Source: Opisthorchis felineus (taxonomy: Eukaryota; Platyhelminthes; Trematoda; Opisthorchiida; Opisthorchiidae). From it: 64,000 nucleotides of DNA. The notes below the pieces were generated by a model. It was not told where the DNA came from. It worked only from the letters and a program-made list of their open reading frames with translations, and ran no database searches. Made by a program: the position numbers and the translations under genes. The stretch covers positions 8,198 through 72,197 of the forward strand of contig SJOL01001695.1 in assembly GCA_004794785.1 (NCBI GenBank), read 5' to 3'. Shown here one piece after another: positions 60,041 through 64,000 of this stretch. Positions within the stretch are counted from its first letter, which is position 1. Every line of letters begins with the position of its first letter.

Positions 60041-60505
60041 GTAGAACGAATGGTTCAGACATTTATGGGTGAATCAGCGCGAACCAGCTTATTCGTGAAA
60101 GATTTCCTCGATCGTCGGCGCCCTTTCTGGCAATTGCATCGAGAGCGACGGGATAACGAAACTTTCATTCAAAGTGTCTCTCAGTCTTCCAGCAGTGCGA
60201 ACGGCAACCTACCCAAATCTAGTGATAGGAAGAAACGATCTGGTGGTCAGGATAACTCCACTCAGACCACGAATCGACAGAATGCTGGAACCAATAATAT
60301 GAATGGTGCTCCAGGATCTACCAAAGTGGGACAGCCTGCGCAGCTTGATCAATCACAGGATAATCAGGTAACTACGTGGGTTGCACCTCTCAACGGTGAC
60401 CGCTTCTTCTTAGAGCCTTCAGGCTCCAACGCCTGCACAACGGGTTTCTACCTTCCCGATAGCAAAAGTTGTCCTCAAAGTTTATCCTCAGCTCATCAGC
60501 TATAG
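60041..60505 (+). CDS. GIGYF: GIGYF C-terminal exon (end of helical segment, disordered tail, stop)
   Basis: Acceptor tctcctacatttcag ends at 60040; enters in phase 0. It reads VERMVQTFMGESARTSLFV then KDFLDRRRPFWQLHRERRD, matching the family block VxDYIxxYLGDTxEAxxFxKxFLERR. A tail rich in Ser, Asn, Gln and Lys follows (SDRKKRSGGQDNSTQ, then GTNNMNGAPGSTK), and the frame ends in a stop at 60503-60505. A usable donor, ATCAG|GTAACT at 60367/60368, could remove the last 46 codons and join further exons. Vertebrate GIGYFs end with a Lys-rich stretch and a short motif (PSLLGF-like) not seen here, so the true end is uncertain. No AATAAA was found close behind the stop. Confidence 0.88.
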   Translation, partial: VERMVQTFMGESARTSLFVKDFLDRRRPFWQLHRERRDNETFIQSVSQSSSSANGNLPKSSDRKKRSGGQDNSTQTTNRQNAGTNNMNGAPGSTKVGQPAQLDQSQDNQVTTWVAPLNGDRFFLEPSGSNACTTGFYLPDSKSCPQSLSSAHQL

Positions 60506-63500
60506 TGCCTCTCCTTTGAAACTAGGGGAAATCCCATGTCATCTCAAGTGCATTCCAGCTCGCACTCAGGCCATGTCATAGCACTGTTTACGGTCCACTG
60601 ATAGCAGAGTGTGAGCAGCATCAAATGTTTATAACGACGCTCAAACGGGGCATCTGAGCCACTGACAAAGGACACTTCTTCTCTGCGGTGTTACAGCTGA
60701 TTCGACGGCTGGCACGTGTTTCGTACATTGTTCTGTGGATTGGTTCCTCATGGACAATTCACAGTGTAAATCTGCAGTGGAGTACCCTCTTGTGTGAAGC
60801 TTACTGTCTCCTTAAAATATTGACGAAAATGATATTATGTCTTACTAAGTACTGGAAAATTTGTGTTCGCCTCGCTTACTGTTCGTTCCATTTATCATGT
60901 TTTCCAGTGACATCGAAAATGCCAATCGAACTTGACTATATTAGGGGTCAGCACTGCAGTACGTACGCACGGCTAGATGGTCGTGTTAGGTGTGATGCCC
61001 AGTGTTTGGCATAATCTAGGAATATTTATTGGTCCTGTGGCAACTGGATAGGAGGAAAAGAGCCGTATATCTTTCCAAATGTTGGTTCATTAATCTGCAA
61101 GGATAGCAGGTTCCTTATATCTCCCCTCGTGAAATCTTGTTTTCCCGTGTCGTAGCTACTATTTTATTCAAGGGCATCCGTAAAGGCCTTTTTTATAAGG
61201 CGTTATTTTCTCCAGTTCGATTCCCACTTTCTGTTCCGTTTATTGACCGGCAGTCGGTATAAGTACATCATTATCATGAGTGCGGTATATAATAGTGCCT
61301 TTTCAGGTGTAGTTGAGTGGTTTGTTTGGCATCACGTGCCTCTGCTTGTCATACACACCAACCGGCCTAATAGCTTTCCGACACGTAATGAGTTTGCCAT
61401 CCTGATTGCATGGCAACCGGATTTCTTTCAAGCAACTCGCATTTAACCGCCCACCTCCAGCAAGAAGAAATCGAATTCTACATCGCCCACCCGTGTTTCT
61501 AACCAATGTGAGTCGACCAGAAGCATTAAGAAATGATATCACGACTAGCTCAGACGAGATTGTTGCTTTTCTGTCGCATCCAAATAGAAAAATCCACCCA
61601 GACGAATCTCTTATTCATTCCTTTTGATAACTGTAGTGAGCATGGTCGAAATGCTAGTGGAAGTCACAGTGAAATTGCTTGCAAAAAGTTCACCATAAGC
61701 AGATTCCACTCGATCTTGTTGCAGTAGGACCAATTGACCAGGCAAGTTTCCTATTTTCTATGAATACGGTGCGACAAACTCACTTGGCTGACGTGACTGT
61801 TCTTATAAGCTAATGGCGTAAGGAGTGCCAGGATGTCAACAACGCCGTCTAGTTTCACATGATGTAAGTTACAAACTGGACCACCTATTCGTATACACAA
61901 TGGGTGAAAAACAACCCTCTTGGTGTTAGAGCAATTTCTGCCTGCGAAGGTGTGAAACGAATTACATACTAAATTTACTGTTTAGAGCATTCTATATTTA
62001 GCATTATTACCTCTGTAATAGTTTTCCGTTTGCGGGGGTATCCGGGATCAATTAAACGGAAAGATCACTAAAAGGCTGCTAAGATAAAGTGATTGATGCA
62101 GAGGCTATGGGAAAATCGTCCTAAACGTGCTGAGATCAACATGCTTCTGTGAAGAAAACCGACATTTTTTTCTCAAGCAACACCCGTGCTTCGTGTTCTG
62201 ATGGGCTCATCAACATCAGCTTCCAATCCTTTGACACTCTGTTTAGCCAGGGTCAAGACAAAACGCGAAAGTTCGGTTAGCACCAGAACGAGTGTCATGT
62301 GCCATCTGCAGATTTTCCAGAGACTTGCTGATAAACATGGCTACCACACATGATGTTGAATTCTGTTCGTTTGCTGTTACTGAGTTACAGCCTTCTTAGT
62401 TAGCGCTGGTAGATGAAAGCCGCTGGGAAACGTCAGGCAGTTTTTCCGAGAACACATTCACCGAAATTGTTCCGTTAAAGTTCCTTCGGGGATGCACGTT
62501 ATTATTTTATTAATGGGCAAACCGGCTTCTTGGATTTCACACTCTAGAGACTATAACCCCGGGACTTTTCTGACCGAATCGCTGAGGGAACCTACACTAC
62601 TTCTCAGATGTGTGAATTCCCTTGCTTGAAAAGTATGCTTCAAAGCTTGTTTTAATAAGCGATTGTTATTCAAGTACTTTGAACTTTCAAGTGAACTAGT
62701 GACATACACTACACTGCACGACTTGGTTGGATTGAGTCGTTAGGTTAAGCATCTACTCTATCTTGCCCATGAACCCTTGTATGGATTTCAAAAACTGTGC
62801 CATCCGCTTTTCTCAGCCATTTTCCCCCAAGAATGTAAAATGGTAATTTCGTCCCCCATTTGTCGTGCACCATGGCTGTGGTCTCCACTGTTGCGTCATC
62901 AGCGCGTATTCTCGACGGCCAGTAACTTGGTTATGCCCCAAATCTTTCTTGTTTTGAGATACGGAGAATTTCGACGAGGAGTGTGACTTCATGTGTGTAA
63001 GATTCGTCCCAGTCCAATAGCCAGAGAATAACTTGATTCACCCATATTGTGGCCTGGATGCCTTTGTATGTCCATCGTTCTCCCCTCAACCCCATTTGTG
63101 TATGTGTGCGTGTGCCATGCGTCCTCGACTAGCTCGTGTAACCCCATCCTCTGTAGGCGGTCCAATCGGCTAACTAGAGTCTCATTCAAGTGAACCGCGT
63201 TTCACGCTTGCTTGACTGGTGTGTTTCTCCCTTTATTGGGACGTGACCGTAGCGTGCGGTTTTGCTAAATTGTTTGAATATTCCCTGTACGACCCATGAA
63301 TGCGAATGCTTGAGGTTCGTCGTTTTTATTCTGACTGTTATTCCTCAACGGTATCCTGACTTTGACGTTGGGGATCGATTGGTTACTCAAGTATGGATAG
63401 CGTATTTCCTGTAACTGTGGGCTTTTTGACCTGGCGGGAATTCAAGTCCCACAGATAGTCCCAACCGTATTCTTCGACTTCTAGAACTCGCCTGACTCGA

Positions 63501-64000
63501 TCAACTGTTTTTCAAGTATCGTTTCTGAGCGGAGAGTGCTACCGGATTACGTTAATGTAAAACTGTCGTGGCTGGGAAGTATCTGCATACGGAAATACTA
63601 TTTACCAATATCGGAAACTTTGTCAGCATGGTTATCTCCATTTGCCGGATATCACACGTAACACGAGGTTGAATAGCTAAATTCAGAGATCCGTCGTTCA
63701 ATTCCATTTGTCAGTCCTTATCATAAATAACCTGTCACGAATCTTTCAAGATCTTTGGTCACTTTCTTACAAAAAATAGAGCTGACGTTTGAGGATTGCC
63801 ATATGCTCTTGAGTCTGTCAATCACTCACTGGAAAGATCCCACAATGGAATATTTACGTGAACATTTTTATTAGCTCATCTGTTGCGAATTTCACTAGAT
63901 CAGCACCGAAGTACTTAAAGTGACGATGGCTATATGTGCTAATGGTTTTGTGACCTTTAGTAAACTTTTTGATGACTTGACATCCTCTGTTGTTAGCTTT
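60506..64000. other. 3' flank of the GIGYF gene; no convincing gene
   Basis: No frame has a recognised motif. A candidate small exon at 61461 or 61465 to 61507 (acceptor accgcccacctccag, donor CCAAT|GTGAGT) reads KKSNSTSPTRVSNQ in the phase that would continue from a splice at 60367. Frames at 61243-61446, 62777-62986 and 62989-63189 (-) show nothing. No LINE or SINE was seen here. Confidence 0.45.

Larger units (their letters stand above)
6614..60505 (+). other. GIGYF: GIGYF (GRB10-interacting GYF protein / PERQ) gene locus, multi-exon
   Basis: GIGYF proteins are cytoplasmic scaffolds. They bind the cap-binding repressor 4EHP (eIF4E2) through an N-terminal motif, bind proline-rich partners through the central GYF domain, and promote translational repression and mRNA decay. 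Eleven plus-strand exons are supported: 6614-6838 (end estimated), 26710-26971, 30024-30254, 35085-35313, 46413-46696, 52469-53014, 55802-56040, 56194-56554, 56854-57009, 59693-59950 and 60041-60505. From the second on, every junction keeps the frame (phases 0, 0, 1, 0, 0, 2, 0, 0, 0), giving about 1009 codons plus roughly 75 from exon 1. One or more exons between 6838 and 26710 are probably missing from this model, including the one with the 4EHP-binding motif. Vertebrate GIGYF1/2 are roughly 1000-1300 residues, so the size fits. Introns reach 11 kb, and the first gap is about 20 kb. Confidence 0.85.

Noticed and set aside
1..64000. CRISPR arrays, bacterial operons, rRNA genes.
   Set aside because: No regularly spaced repeats, no operon-like dense coding and no rRNA motifs. 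The window is eukaryotic.

Overview
The window is a piece of eukaryotic, probably digenean trematode (fluke) chromosome. The reasons are long introns, GT-AG exon borders with pyrimidine-rich acceptors, moderate GC, and many decayed non-LTR retrotransposon pieces of CR1-like and RTE-like types. A tRNA-derived SINE is also scattered through the introns. Species cannot be fixed from the sequence alone. There is no bacterial gene organisation, no CRISPR array and no rRNA.

One host gene dominates. Eleven plus-strand coding exons between about 6.6 and 60.5 kb encode a GIGYF (GRB10-interacting GYF, or PERQ) protein. GIGYF proteins are cytoplasmic adaptors of the 4EHP translational-repression and mRNA-decay machinery. 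The start exon (6614) carries the family N-terminal signature. Ten exons from 26710 to 60505 then join in a fully consistent reading-frame chain of about 1009 codons. They carry a GYF domain (35085-46460), Q/S/T/P-rich low-complexity regions, and the conserved family C-terminal helical segment (59693-60130). The exon or exons linking the first one to the one at 26710, which should hold the 4EHP-binding motif, were not found.

Layout: 1-2152 is a minus-strand CR1-like LINE with an intact PHD-finger ORF1 and a frame-broken endonuclease, cut by the window edge. 2250-2512 is a CR1-like RT tail on plus. 6614-6838 is GIGYF exon 1. 6840-26709 is a roughly 20 kb gap crowded with LINE pieces on both strands, SINEs and an (AT)n tract. 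26710-35313 holds three exons separated by two LINE-rich introns. 35314-52468 holds long introns with mainly SINEs. 52469-60505 is the exon-dense 3' half, with one antisense LINE endonuclease fragment. 60506-64000 is 3' flank with no convincing gene.

Most notable: (i) the hallmark G-Y-F of the GYF domain reads G-I-Y-F and the usual GPF reads GSF; (ii) two almost identical 1.15 kb blocks, 7,688 bp apart in direct orientation, flank the exon at 26710; (iii) a tRNA-derived SINE has ten recognisable copies; (iv) an unclassified repeat occurs as an inverted pair. All calls come from reading translated sequence and remembered family patterns; no database search was run.
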